Shown here: positions 1 through 7,941 of the stretch, piece after piece
How the letters are laid out: each line of letters opens with the position of its first letter
How positions within the stretch are numbered: the first letter of the stretch is position 1
Assembly: GCA_947650005.1 (NCBI GenBank)
Contig: CANSTU010000001.1
Span: 62,001-126,000 of the forward strand
Source: an uncultured Lachnospiraceae bacterium
GTDB lineage: Bacteria > Bacillota > Clostridia > Lachnospirales > Lachnospiraceae
DNA length: 64,000 bases
Reading direction: 5' to 3'
Notes under the pieces: model-generated
The model's input: only the letters and a program-made list of their open reading frames with translations
What the model was told of the DNA's origin: nothing
The model's database searches: none
Made by a program: the position numbers and the translations under genes

Positions 1-213
1 TATCATCGATCACCAAAATCCACTGCACGAAGAGATGTACTTACTAAAGGGACAGCACAGTCATGTAAAGAATTTGAAATCCCTTTCGTGCACTTTCTAT
101 ATGCTATGAAAACCCTGGGCAAAAGTTCCCCACGATACTAATATTTTAGCATGATGAAGCTTGAAAGACAAGCCCCACTTCTACGTAAAGCCCTCCCGTT
201 TACAGACTTTTAC

Positions 214-235
214 TCCTTTCCCCCACCGGAAAGGA
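214..235 (-). terminator. Weak hairpin downstream of the regulator gene
   Basis: A perfect 8-bp stem (TCCTTTCC / GGAAAGGA, 6-nt loop) lies about 20 nt after the stop codon of the regulator. Read on the minus strand it is followed by GTAAAAG and not a clear U-run, so it is at best a weak terminator. Nothing else recognisable was seen in positions 1-257. Confidence 0.3.
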
Positions 236-257
236 TACCCGTAGAACCGCAAAGGAA

Positions 258-1373
258 CTATATCTTTGCCATATCCTCTCCCTGGCTCTGGTAAAGATAC
301 TTATAGACCAGCTCGTCCGCCTTGGTTCCCACCTTATTGTACCGAGGCGCAGTGGAGTGCTCCCGCAGCAGGCAGATGGCCTCGGCCTTTTCCCTCTGGC
401 CATCCACAGTATTGACAATCATTGACTCGTTAATGCAATAGAAGCTCCTGGGTTTGACCATTTTGGCGACAAGATCCTGCACAGCTTGGGGAAGCTGATC
501 CTGAATGGCTTCATAGACAGAGGTTTCAATCTGGATCTCGTCAGTATTTAAGAGGAGCTGCGGCTTGATGGTTTCCAGCTCCTGCGCATTGAGCGCATGG
601 CGGCTGATCAGCACTCGATGCAGCGTGGGACGCTGGTTACCGCCCGCCGAGGTGGTAATACAGGCCGCAAGCTTACACATAAGCTCCTGGTTATTAAACT
701 GCTGATGGCTGAGCACCAGCATGTTAATCTCTCCAAGTTTGTCGTTCCTGAGAATACAATACCCGGCCCGCTGGTGCGGAGAAATCAAGAAACGCCCATA
801 GTACTTTTTTATAATAGGCTTTCCTGTTCTGTCCTTTTGATTCGTATCTAATTCCAACCTTGCGCTGCAGGAATCATTCCCGTCGTTCCTTTTCAGGCTT
901 AAGACCCCGGTCAATATTTTATTTTCACCGGAAATGGTCGGATAAAAGTAGGTTTTGTACTCCCCAACGTATCCCGTAAACTCGTATTCATCCGGATTGC
1001 TCACCAGGGATTGCCGAACGGCTTTATGGCCGGACTCTTCCCGGACGGGGGCATCCAGAAGAGCGTCTAATTCCATATTTTCGAGATCCAGATCCAGGAT
1101 CGCGGACAAGTCCAAAGACAATACCTTGCAGATACAGACAATATGCGCAAGAGAGAGATTCGTATTTCTCTGTTTGGACTGTACATCGTAGAGCGCCTCG
1201 TAATTCAACAGCTTAGATAGGGCTCCCTGGGTCATTTTGACTCCCATAGACGCACACCGCTCCACAATTTCCTTTTGGGAAAGCCCCTGCCGTTCAATTA
1301 CCTTTTTCAGGCGACGAGTAATCTTGGAATAATAGTAATAGGTAAAATTACTTTGTGTAAAATCATTATTCAT
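258..1373 (-). CDS. Xre-family helix-turn-helix transcriptional regulator with a large uncharacterised C-terminal domain
   Basis: 371 residues. The N-terminal 80 residues form a lambda-repressor-like helix-turn-helix (LSQKEIVERC then TQGALSKLL), and the remaining ~290 residues match no family I recognise. The ORF-track start is 7 codons upstream; I place the start at MNNDFTQSNF because AGGAAG lies about 6 nt before that ATG. It is transcribed away from the small DUF697-like operon, and a minus-strand promoter (TTGTGC, 17 nt, TATAAT) lies in the shared region, so it may control that operon or itself. That role is inferred from position. The C-terminal part could be a sensor or oligomerisation domain. 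Its 5' leader is a double-hairpin module of the type repeated across the window. Confidence 0.8.
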   Translation of the reverse strand: MNNDFTQSNFTYYYYSKITRRLKKVIERQGLSQKEIVERCASMGVKMTQGALSKLLNYEALYDVQSKQRNTNLSLAHIVCICKVLSLDLSAILDLDLENMELDALLDAPVREESGHKAVRQSLVSNPDEYEFTGYVGEYKTYFYPTISGENKILTGVLSLKRNDGNDSCSARLELDTNQKDRTGKPIIKKYYGRFLISPHQRAGYCILRNDKLGEINMLVLSHQQFNNQELMCKLAACITTSAGGNQRPTLHRVLISRHALNAQELETIKPQLLLNTDEIQIETSVYEAIQDQLPQAVQDLVAKMVKPRSFYCINESMIVNTVDGQREKAEAICLLREHSTAPRYNKVGTKADELVYKYLYQSQGEDMAKI

Positions 1374-1443
1374 TGCAATCTTCCTGCCTGCCACGCCGGG
1401 CGCAAATTAGCGGTTGAAAATCGCTTCAGGACGATTTTCAACC
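1374..1443 (-). promoter_or_regulatory. Double-hairpin leader module, family E, before the Xre regulator
   Basis: Read on the minus strand: a perfect 12-bp stem (GGTTGAAAATCG / CGATTTTCAACC, 8-nt loop), linker GCTAATTT, a second weaker GC-rich hairpin, then GGCAGGAAGATTGCA and ATG. The order and the GGCAGGAAG segment recur before the genes starting at 47180 and 63508. Confidence 0.65.
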
Positions 1444-1546
1444 TGGTTTCCCTTTTTCTCCAAAACGGATAAATTGCCGCAAAACCAGACTCCCTGCAAC
1501 ATCGAACAGCCTTTGTTGGCAGACTACCGAAGTCAATTTTAGTGTA

Positions 1547-1575
1547 ATTATATCACTATGAGAATTCAAGCACAA
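1547..1575 (-). promoter_or_regulatory. Predicted sigma-A promoter for the Xre regulator
   Basis: Minus-strand -35 TTGTGC, 17-nt spacer and a consensus -10 TATAAT, about 175 nt upstream of the regulator start, leaving a long 5' leader that contains the double hairpin. Confidence 0.6.
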
Positions 1576-1656
1576 TGGACTTTTTACAATATCGATTCTT
1601 CAAAATATTCTTATAAGAATATTTTAAATACTATTAGAATTTAATTACAATAAATA

Positions 1657-1685
1657 TTGACAAATTCTTCTTGTGGTGTTAAAGT
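1657..1685 (+). promoter_or_regulatory. Predicted sigma-A promoter for the DUF697-like operon
   Basis: Consensus -35 TTGACA, 17-nt spacer and -10 TAAAGT. It is divergent from the regulator promoter, about 80 bp apart, with an AT-rich stretch between them that could hold an operator. The expected start of transcription falls at about 1692. Confidence 0.65.
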
Positions 1686-1691
1686 GAGAAC

Positions 1692-1799
1692 ATGTTAAAA
1701 AAGCATAAGCAGGCCGAAGTTCCTGCCGCCGTTCAAGAAAGGAGAACGGATCCCAAAAACTTAATATGCATTATGAGGAGAAGGAGGATTTCGTTATGA
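1692..1799 (+). CDS. Possible leaderless 35-codon leader ORF
   Basis: An ORF starting MLKKHKQAEV begins at the predicted transcription start, 7 nt after the -10, and has no Shine-Dalgarno sequence. Its TGA overlaps the ATG of the next gene (ATGA). The lysine/arginine-rich product resembles nothing known to me. It may be a coupling leader peptide or chance. Confidence 0.25.
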   Translation: MLKKHKQAEVPAAVQERRTDPKNLICIMRRRRISL

Positions 1800-2152
1800 C
1801 GACCAGAGAAAAAGCCCTTGCCGCAGTCCATGCAGCTGCTGCTACCGGCGCCCTGACCGTAGCAGCTCTGCCCATCGGATTGGATGCCATCGCCCTTCGC
1901 GGGGAGGAAATAGCTGCCATTGCTCTCATCGGATCCTTTTATGGAGCAAAGCTCAGTAAGGCAACCGCATCCGGCCTCATGGCATCCGGTTTCGCCCAAA
2001 TGGTTGGAGAAAAAGCCGCACTCGCATCCCTGGAAGCTAGCCACGCCACCGGTTTCGGCGCCTATGTCATCAAGGCAGGAATCGCCACCGCATTAATAGA
2101 GGCCGTCGGCCGATGTGCAGCCGACTACTTCGAGGAAGCCGCTGCAGCATAA
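1796..2152 (+). CDS. Small hydrophobic DUF697-like (YcjF-type) protein
   Basis: 118 residues, rich in alanine and glycine. The core (ALPIGLDAIALRGEEIAAIA then IGSFYGAKLS) resembles the DUF697/YcjF domain, in which an Ala/Gly hydrophobic hairpin is followed by an amphipathic segment; this is family resemblance, not a search result. The start at MTTREK is fixed by AGGAGAAGGAGG a few nt upstream; the track start 10 codons earlier lacks a better site. It is probably membrane-associated through two hydrophobic stretches. DUF697 domains often accompany small GTPases, but none is present here. It is first in a three-gene operon, and the third member is a broken copy of it. Confidence 0.6.
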   Translation: MTTREKALAAVHAAAATGALTVAALPIGLDAIALRGEEIAAIALIGSFYGAKLSKATASGLMASGFAQMVGEKAALASLEASHATGFGAYVIKAGIATALIEAVGRCAADYFEEAAAA

Positions 2153-2188
2153 AGCCAACTTATGCAAAAGAAAGGAACGGGTATATCT

Positions 2189-2509
2189 ATGGCGGATTAT
2201 AAACGACGCAGACTAGGCAGTTCCATTTTCAAAGGAATGATGGCCGCGGGCCTCGCTTTTGACTTGAATAATATGATGGGTTGGATTGCCGGCCAATGTT
2301 CCGACGTGCCTGCTGCTTCCGGGAGCAATAAGCAGGGTGCGGATATAGCCTTTGGAAATTCACGCGACGGCTTCAGCCGCGGGCACAGCTCAAGCTATTG
2401 GAAAGAAATGGCGGCTGAAGAATATGCAGAGAATGGAAAAAGCGCTTCCTACAATTATTATATGAAGTGTTTGAAGGAAGCTCTTGAGGATAAGGCATCG
2501 AGTAGTTGA
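2189..2509 (+). CDS. Small protein of unknown function
   Basis: 106 residues. I do not recognise a family. The start at MADYKRRRLG is preceded by AAAGGAACGGG; the track start 9 codons upstream is less well placed. The sequence has a basic N-terminus, a short hydrophobic segment around residues 15-35 (FKGMMAAGLAFDLNNMMGW), a Ser/Gly-rich middle and a charged helical C-terminus (YYMKCLKEALEDK). It lies between the intact DUF697-like gene and its degenerate paralogue in one transcription unit, so it may work with the membrane protein; that is only context. Confidence 0.5.
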   Translation: MADYKRRRLGSSIFKGMMAAGLAFDLNNMMGWIAGQCSDVPAASGSNKQGADIAFGNSRDGFSRGHSSSYWKEMAAEEYAENGKSASYNYYMKCLKEALEDKASSS

Positions 2510-2532
2510 GGGATAGAGAGGGGAGCTTATCT

Positions 2533-2875
2533 ATCGAGAAAGAAAGAGCGAAACTGCTCAAGACATGGGTAGCTACAAGCTCCGGGAAAGCCTCAGTCCT
2601 TCCTACGGGCCTTGATGCAGTCGCATTGTTCCAAGAGGAGGGACTCATGGTGATTCATGTGGCCTCTCTGTTCGGCCCCCGATATCACCAAAAAAATGGC
2701 TATTCAGGCACTGAATACCGGTATTTTAGGCATCTTTGCTGGAACCGTTGTGTTTGAAGGACTCCATATCGGTTACCCGTCTACTATCCCGGCAAAAATC
2801 GGGATTGCCGCCGTCGTTATGATATCGTTGGGGATTGCCACATATGATTTTTATACGGAAGGTGGGAGACTTTAG
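2533..2875 (+). pseudogene. Frameshifted paralogue of the DUF697-like gene
   Basis: The first half (LPTGLDAVALFQEEGLMVIHVASLFG) aligns with the intact gene at 1796 (LPIGLDAIALRGEEIAAIALIGSFYG). The second half continues in the +1 frame (DITKKMAIQALNTGILGIF). The shift falls in a run of five C residues near 2677; removing one C would join the halves as LFG-P-DITKK. The expected start codon reads ATC instead of ATG (2533-2535), after AGAGGGGAG at the right distance. A TTG at 2506 overlapping the previous stop is an alternative start. An assembly error in the homopolymer cannot be excluded, but the start defect is independent of it. Confidence 0.65.
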
Positions 2876-2897
2876 ATTTTATTGGGATATTTATATG

Positions 2898-2930
2898 GGG
2901 CGGCAGGGTATGATCTCGACCCTGCCGCCC
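2898..2930 (+). terminator. Strong hairpin terminator of the DUF697-like operon
   Basis: A perfect 11-bp GC-rich stem (GGGCGGCAGGG / CCCTGCCGCCC) with an 11-nt loop, followed by TTCAAAATT. It lies 22 nt after the stop of the degenerate third gene. It could also stop minus-strand readthrough. Confidence 0.75.
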
Positions 2931-3000
2931 TTCAAAATTAGATTTGCAATGTCCGGCATTTATTCTCTAAACGCATCCAAAAGATCCCTCTCTCTTTTGT

Positions 3001-3546
3001 CTATCCTTCAATAAAGCCCTTTACCTGTGCCAAATATTCTTCGTATCCAGCCGTTCTATTTGCTGCTTCCCCGACCACTAGGTGTTTCGACAGCTGAACT
3101 TTCCTCTCTGACCGTTGTAAAAACCATTCATATTCCATATCTAAGTTCCCAATGTCCAATACTCTATAACCCTTCAAAAAAATTCCTCCGCCAATGCTTT
3201 AGCCGTAACACCAAGGGCTATAAGGAATAATTTGTTCTTCTCATATTTCAAGCCTTCTTCCAGTATTCGTAATATATTTTCCGAAAAAAAGAAGTTGATC
3301 CTGCCAAAAGAGTCGAGAGGAGGGAACATAAATACCCATATCTCCAAATGTATCCAGCAAAGCTATCATCAGCCCTTCATATTCTGACTGAATAACCCGT
3401 TTTAACCCATCTGATATCTCTGCCTGCACATCCTGAAATATCGTATTTTTCCACTTATCACTCCAATGTCACTGTCACCAAAACGCACCCTATTCTTTTC
3501 CGTGTTCAGCAGTTCATCCAGTGTCTCATCGACAGAATATATGAAT
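3001..3546 (-). pseudogene. Collapsed remnant of a GT-D (SP_1767/DUF1792-type) glycosyltransferase
   Basis: Minus-strand fragments in shifting frames match the intact GT-D protein at 10338-11216 in order: SVDETLDELLNTEKNRVRFGD (intact SVEETLNVLLTTEKSMVRFGD), then GLKRVIQSEYEGLMIALLDTFGD, then ILEEGLKYEKNKLFLIALGVT, then LKGYRVLDIGNLDMEYEW near the end. At least two frameshifts and an internal deletion of about 70 codons (between LLFFG and RILEEGL) make it non-functional. The ORF-track entries at 3241-3429 and 3027-3230 are a piece and an antisense shadow of this remnant. Confidence 0.8.
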
Positions 3547-3585
3547 CTTATTTCGAAAGGAATCCTGCGAGATGCATTTCATAAA

Positions 3586-4139
3586 CAAGAAGTTATGGTC
3601 CTCCGACATTTCCTCAAAGTATTTCACGGTCTCATTATAAGACTACGGCTGGTTCTTCTTGACCATCAGTAGAAGTACCCTTTCTGAGAAAGGATCTGCT
3701 CCATGGTCTGTGTCCCTATCGCATCCGTTGTGACAGTACTCCCCTGTATATCCAGAAGCTTCAGCAGCTCCGGTAATGCTTTCATCTCACAGTCCTTATC
3801 CCGGATGGGTAGCTGGGCAAGTATCAAGCCTGTCATAACATCTATCGCATTCAGAACCATTGGCGTTCTGAAGCCCTTCACTTTCTCCATGGATCCACGC
3901 AGTGCTTTTCCGTCAATCACAAGTTGGATTCCTTTCGTGCTCACGGTCTCCCCGATCCATTCCATGAATTCTAGCGCAAATAGTTCCCCATCCATCCCTG
4001 ACAGGAGACGGCATGCCGTCGATGGGGAGGCGATGCCATTCTTTAATGGAAGGTATTTCCGTAATTCTACTAAATGCTTTTTGCACCATCTAAGGCTTCT
4101 GCGTATGGTTATCCTTCCCACAGGGAAACCGCACACCAT
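3586..4139 (-). pseudogene. ISAs1-family transposase remnant
   Basis: The 157-residue ORF contains the ISAs1 signature around the first catalytic Asp (LVIDGKALRGS) and the downstream strand (STVTTDAIGTQ). It lacks the family's N-terminus. After QKGYFY the homology continues in another frame as LLMVKKNQP, then a stop, then NETVKYFEEMSEDHNFL, so it is frameshifted, has a nonsense codon and loses its C-terminal third. It adjoins the GT-D remnant, suggesting the insertion helped destroy the end of the polysaccharide operon. No terminal inverted repeats were found. Confidence 0.8.
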
Positions 4140-4180
4140 TTATCTTCGCTCCCATCTGCGTACAGGCACAAACATCGGTA
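4140..4180 (-). promoter_or_regulatory. Relic of a family A leader module
   Basis: Minus strand TGTACGCAGATGGGAGC, then GAAGATAA and the ATG of the transposase remnant. It has the CGCAGATGGGAGC segment and start spacing of family A modules, but only part of the stem. It may be the leader of a gene since lost. Confidence 0.45.
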
Positions 4181-4210
4181 TGGATAAAAGTCGCTTTACA
4201 GGAACGGGTT

Positions 4211-5107
4211 TTATTCTTCTTTTTTATATCTCCACCTCCACAGAATATACAAAACCATCCCCGGAATCCCCCCAACAACATACCTCCACCTTTCCTTCAA
4301 TCGTCCCATCAACGTTCTACTGTCCTCCCTCGCAAAGTGCCCGTATATTACATACAGCAGGATCATCTTCCACTTAATCAGTTCCTTAACCGCTGCGTCG
4401 TTCAGATAGACTTCCGCCCGCATCGCCATCCCCCGCGGCGACCGGATCTTCATCCGCCTCCCCGACCGAGTCAGTCCCCCCTCTAGATATTCCGAGATAT
4501 AGACACATCGGTTGATATGAACCATGCGGTATGGCCCGGACATCTGCACCCAGACCAGATCCTCTGGCACATATTTCTCCCCCTCATAGACCGGAAAGGG
4601 AAAACGCCGAAGCACTTTTGTATAGAAAACCTCCGCCTTGTCTCCCCCCATTCCTGCGTTGATCCGGGCATTCACATAGGTATCGATTTGTTCATCCTTC
4701 GGGTAGTATCCCTCGTTCACCCTTCCGTCCGGATAGCACCGCAGAAAACTATACCCGCACAGTCCCTCTGTCCCCGCATATTTTGCATGATAGCGGAGGA
4801 TGATTTCCACCGCATTCTCCGGCAGCGTATCGTCGCTGTCCACAATGAAGAGCAGCTCCGATCGGGCAGTTTTAATCCCTTGGTTCAACGCCGTATGCTT
4901 TCCTCCGTTATCCTGATAAACATATTGTATGGGAAATTCCGATGCTTCCGCCCATCCTTGAAGCAGCTCCCCTGTTCCGTCGCCGCTGCCGTCGTCCACC
5001 ACCATCCACAGGAAATCCTTTTTCGTCTGCTTCAGCAGGCTTTCATATAAGGCAGGAAGCGTATTCCTTCTATTATAAGTGGGCGTCAATATCGTTATAG
5101 TTTCCAC
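4211..5107 (-). CDS. Family 2 glycosyltransferase (GT-A fold)
   Basis: 298 residues from a GTG start giving (M)ETITILTPTYNRR. GGGAGG lies 8 nt upstream, and the 40 extra codons in the ORF track overlap the previous gene. The nucleotide-sugar domain is N-terminal: PTYNRRNTLP, VVDDGSGDGT and FIVDSDD, the DxD-type metal site. An acceptor-side segment with VPEDLVW follows. The basic C-terminus (MVLYILWRWRYKKEE) has one hydrophobic stretch suited to membrane attachment. It is the last intact gene of the operon, 19 nt after a GT4 gene, and should add one sugar to the lipid-linked repeat unit. Donor and linkage cannot be read. No terminator follows; a transposase remnant does. Confidence 0.85.
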   Translation of the reverse strand: METITILTPTYNRRNTLPALYESLLKQTKKDFLWMVVDDGSGDGTGELLQGWAEASEFPIQYVYQDNGGKHTALNQGIKTARSELLFIVDSDDTLPENAVEIILRYHAKYAGTEGLCGYSFLRCYPDGRVNEGYYPKDEQIDTYVNARINAGMGGDKAEVFYTKVLRRFPFPVYEGEKYVPEDLVWVQMSGPYRMVHINRCVYISEYLEGGLTRSGRRMKIRSPRGMAMRAEVYLNDAAVKELIKWKMILLYVIYGHFAREDSRTLMGRLKERWRYVVGGIPGMVLYILWRWRYKKEE

Positions 5108-5126
5108 CTGTGATTCCTCCCCATCG

Positions 5127-6182
5127 TCATCCCCTATGTCCGGCAGCTTCCAGAAGCTTGTCCGCAATAACCTCCACCGGATACTGCTCCCTGATCTTCG
5201 CCCCATTCGCGGAAATCCGGGTCGCAAGTTCCGAATCCGACGCCAGCTGAAGCATTGCCTGTGCGAGCCTGTCCTTATCTCCTACCGGAACCAACAAGCC
5301 GTTTTCCCCATCCCGAATATAGGTGGCGGAACCCCCGATGGGGCAATCCGTAGAGATGACAGGAATCCCCATGGCCATCGCCTCCAGCATGGAATTGGAG
5401 ATCCCTTCAAAATCCGATGATAGGATATACATGCCAGCTTTGACGATTTTGTTACGGGCATCCGGGCAGAATCCATGCCACACAACTCGACTTGATATAG
5501 ATAAATTTTCAGTTTTTTTAATTAATTGTGTTTTTAATTCACCTTCTCCATATATATGAAGCATATATTGAGGAAATTTTTCAACAAATATAGCAAAGGC
5601 CTCCAACAAGAGTGCAGGATTTTTCTGTCGATGAAGCCGCCCCACGAATACTACCGTTTTTTCCCGCTCCCCTTCAACCGGCTCCGGAAGTTCCAGATCC
5701 ACCGGATTCGGAATCACCACCGTCTTTTTTTGAAGAAAACGGGGAAAATAACCCGCACATTCCCTGGTCTGCACAGCGATCTTTACGGCCCTGGCATAAG
5801 CCAGGTCACGCATCGGCCCCTGCCGCCCCCTTCTCGGATCATTCCGTTCCGAGACCAGCATTGGACAATGCAGACCGATGTCGGCTATCGCGGAAAATAC
5901 CGTTCCCATTACGCTGAAAGAGTAGATAAGGGATCCCCTGTTTTCCCGGAAATACTTCCGCATCCTGCACAGCCGTTTCCACTGCACCCTGATATCTCCA
6001 TAAGACTGTGGAGATACACACAGAAGCTCCACACCGGGATCCAAACGGTAGGCACACTCCTCCCCGGCAAACATCAAGATCGTTACCCCGATCCCCCGCC
6101 TTCTGTATTCATTGGCCAGAAGGGAAATCACCCGCTCCGTCCCGCCGCCGGTCATATTCGGTATCACAAATATAATTCTCAA
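5127..6182 (-). CDS. Family 4 glycosyltransferase (GT-B fold)
   Basis: 351 residues from a TTG start that overlaps the stop of the ABC exporter gene (TTGA), with GGGGGAG just upstream. The N-terminal domain opens MRIIFVIPNMTGGGTERVI. The C-terminal donor domain starts at FVGRLHRQKNP (about residue 196) and carries the E-x7-E motif (EGISNSMLEAMAMG) and a GGSATYIRDGENG loop. It most resembles the GalNAc/GlcNAc-transferring GT4 enzymes of capsule and N-glycan clusters, which fits the PglK-like ABC neighbour; the donor is inferred only. Part of the coding sequence near 5500-5590 is noticeably AT-rich. Confidence 0.88.
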   Translation of the reverse strand: MRIIFVIPNMTGGGTERVISLLANEYRRRGIGVTILMFAGEECAYRLDPGVELLCVSPQSYGDIRVQWKRLCRMRKYFRENRGSLIYSFSVMGTVFSAIADIGLHCPMLVSERNDPRRGRQGPMRDLAYARAVKIAVQTRECAGYFPRFLQKKTVVIPNPVDLELPEPVEGEREKTVVFVGRLHRQKNPALLLEAFAIFVEKFPQYMLHIYGEGELKTQLIKKTENLSISSRVVWHGFCPDARNKIVKAGMYILSSDFEGISNSMLEAMAMGIPVISTDCPIGGSATYIRDGENGLLVPVGDKDRLAQAMLQLASDSELATRISANGAKIREQYPVEVIADKLLEAAGHRG

Positions 6183-7927
6183 ACGCTCCCCCTTAGAACT
6201 TCTTTCTTTTCTCTCCGGGTCACCTTGCCGTCCGCCACCTCGTAGATCACATCCACATTCCGGATCGTCGTCAGCCTGTGGGCAATGATGATCATGGTTT
6301 TCAGGCCCTTGAGGCTATCAATCGCCTTCATTACCGCACTCTCCGTTTCATTATCCAGGGCAGAGGTTGCCTCATCCAAAATCAAGATCTCCGGGTCATG
6401 GTACAACGCCCTGGCAATCCCGATCCTCTGCCTCTGTCCTCCGGACAGGCGAACCCCCCTGTCTCCCACCATCGTATCCAAACCGTCCGGGAGATTGTCC
6501 ACAAAATCAAATAGCTGCGCTTTCCGGATCGCCTCCCGTACTGCCTCTTCATCAATTTCCTCCTCCAGGATGCCGAACGCTATGTTATTTTTGATCGTAT
6601 CGTCGGACAGATAGATGGTCTGCGGGATATAACCGATCTCCTTCTGCCAAAGGGAAATATTTTTACGCACATCCAATCCGTCGGCCGTAATTTTACCATA
6701 CTGCGGCATCAAAAGTCCCAAGATAATATCCACCATCGTCGTTTTACCAGCGCCGGACGGGCCTACGAAGGCTACGGAACTTCCCTTTTGGATATCAAAG
6801 CTCACGTCTGTCAGTACATTTTCTTCTGCATCTGGATAATGATAGCTTACTTTTCTCACCTGAAGTTCCTTTTCAAACTTCCACTCTCCCTCAGCCTCCT
6901 TTCGCTCTGCCATCACCTCTTCCACCTCTTTCAGATCGTGATAGATCAGATTGATGGATGGATTCGCATACTGAATATTGGCCATATGTTCGTTAATCCT
7001 GCCAACGGACGGCATCAGCCGAAAGGCCGCCACTGCAAAGACCGCAAGCTGCGGGATGAACTCCACAATATCCTTTTGCCCCGCATACAGTTTTATGATT
7101 ACGGCCAACAGCATTCCTGTCATGCTGACCGTCTCAATGGCATATTTAGGAAGGATACGTATCAAGCTGCTGATCCGCAGCCCTCTGGCATATTTTTTAA
7201 AATATATGTCGTAAGAATCCACAAAGAAGCTTTCCCGATTCAAAACCTTGATTTCTTTGATCCCTCCCAGTCCCTGATTCATCCATTTATAAATATTTCC
7301 CTTATACACCTGACTTTTCTTTCCCAGATCCCTGGAAAAATTTTTGGATATCCGGAAAAATACAAGCAGACAGGTCACAAGGAGCAGCACTACAACAGTA
7401 GTAATGGATTGGCTGACGATGAACAGATAGATTCCAATTGCTATACAGACACAGATTTCCGCTAGCATTTCCATAATATGGATCATGGCTTTCGCAAACA
7501 TATCCGTATCTTCCTGCATACTTCTCTGCAGCTCCGCCACATTCTTATTCAAATGAAAAGTATAGGGCTCATGCATATAAGCCGACAGGAGGCGCGAAGA
7601 TAATCTTCTTTGTACATCATAGGAGAACTTGTATATGGCATTTTTTTCAAGTGCGAGATATACATTTTTAAAAAGATAGATAAAGATAATGACTCCCGCA
7701 AGGGCCGCCAGGAAGGCAGTTACCGACTGAAAATTCAGAATATCATAAAAAAAACGGAGCCATCTGTTTTCCCGGATGGTATCCTGCTCCATAATGATAT
7801 TTATAAAGGGCATAAATATGGTAACTCCCAATAGTTCCAGGAAACTTCCAAAAATAATTGCAGCCAGCAGGACGAATAGCTTTCCTTTATCCTTCTTGCT
7901 GAAAATATATTCAAGCTTTCCCACCAT
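6179..7927 (-). CDS. PglK-like ABC exporter (fused membrane and ATPase domains), probable lipid-linked oligosaccharide flippase
   Basis: 582 residues. The start at MVGKLEYIFS is chosen because GGAGG lies 9 nt upstream; the track start is a TTG two codons earlier. The first ~330 residues are a six-helix type IV exporter domain. The ATPase domain has Walker A GPSGAGKTT, Q-loop YIPQ, signature LSGGQ, Walker B ILILDEATSALD and the H-loop IIAHR. The architecture and glycosyltransferase context match PglK/MsbA-type flippases of lipid-linked oligosaccharides. It is paralogous to the exporter at 48490. Because a Wzx is also encoded at 26294, the operon seems to hold two export routes. Confidence 0.88.
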   Translation of the reverse strand: MVGKLEYIFSKKDKGKLFVLLAAIIFGSFLELLGVTIFMPFINIIMEQDTIRENRWLRFFYDILNFQSVTAFLAALAGVIIFIYLFKNVYLALEKNAIYKFSYDVQRRLSSRLLSAYMHEPYTFHLNKNVAELQRSMQEDTDMFAKAMIHIMEMLAEICVCIAIGIYLFIVSQSITTVVVLLLVTCLLVFFRISKNFSRDLGKKSQVYKGNIYKWMNQGLGGIKEIKVLNRESFFVDSYDIYFKKYARGLRISSLIRILPKYAIETVSMTGMLLAVIIKLYAGQKDIVEFIPQLAVFAVAAFRLMPSVGRINEHMANIQYANPSINLIYHDLKEVEEVMAERKEAEGEWKFEKELQVRKVSYHYPDAEENVLTDVSFDIQKGSSVAFVGPSGAGKTTMVDIILGLLMPQYGKITADGLDVRKNISLWQKEIGYIPQTIYLSDDTIKNNIAFGILEEEIDEEAVREAIRKAQLFDFVDNLPDGLDTMVGDRGVRLSGGQRQRIGIARALYHDPEILILDEATSALDNETESAVMKAIDSLKGLKTMIIIAHRLTTIRNVDVIYEVADGKVTRREKKEVLRGSV

Positions 7928-7941
7928 GTCCAATGTCCTCC

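Noticed and set aside
5556-6245. Long plus-strand ORFs such as 229 codons opposite the GT4 gene
   Set aside because: They are shadows of well-supported minus-strand genes, rich in Pro/Arg/His with no family motifs.
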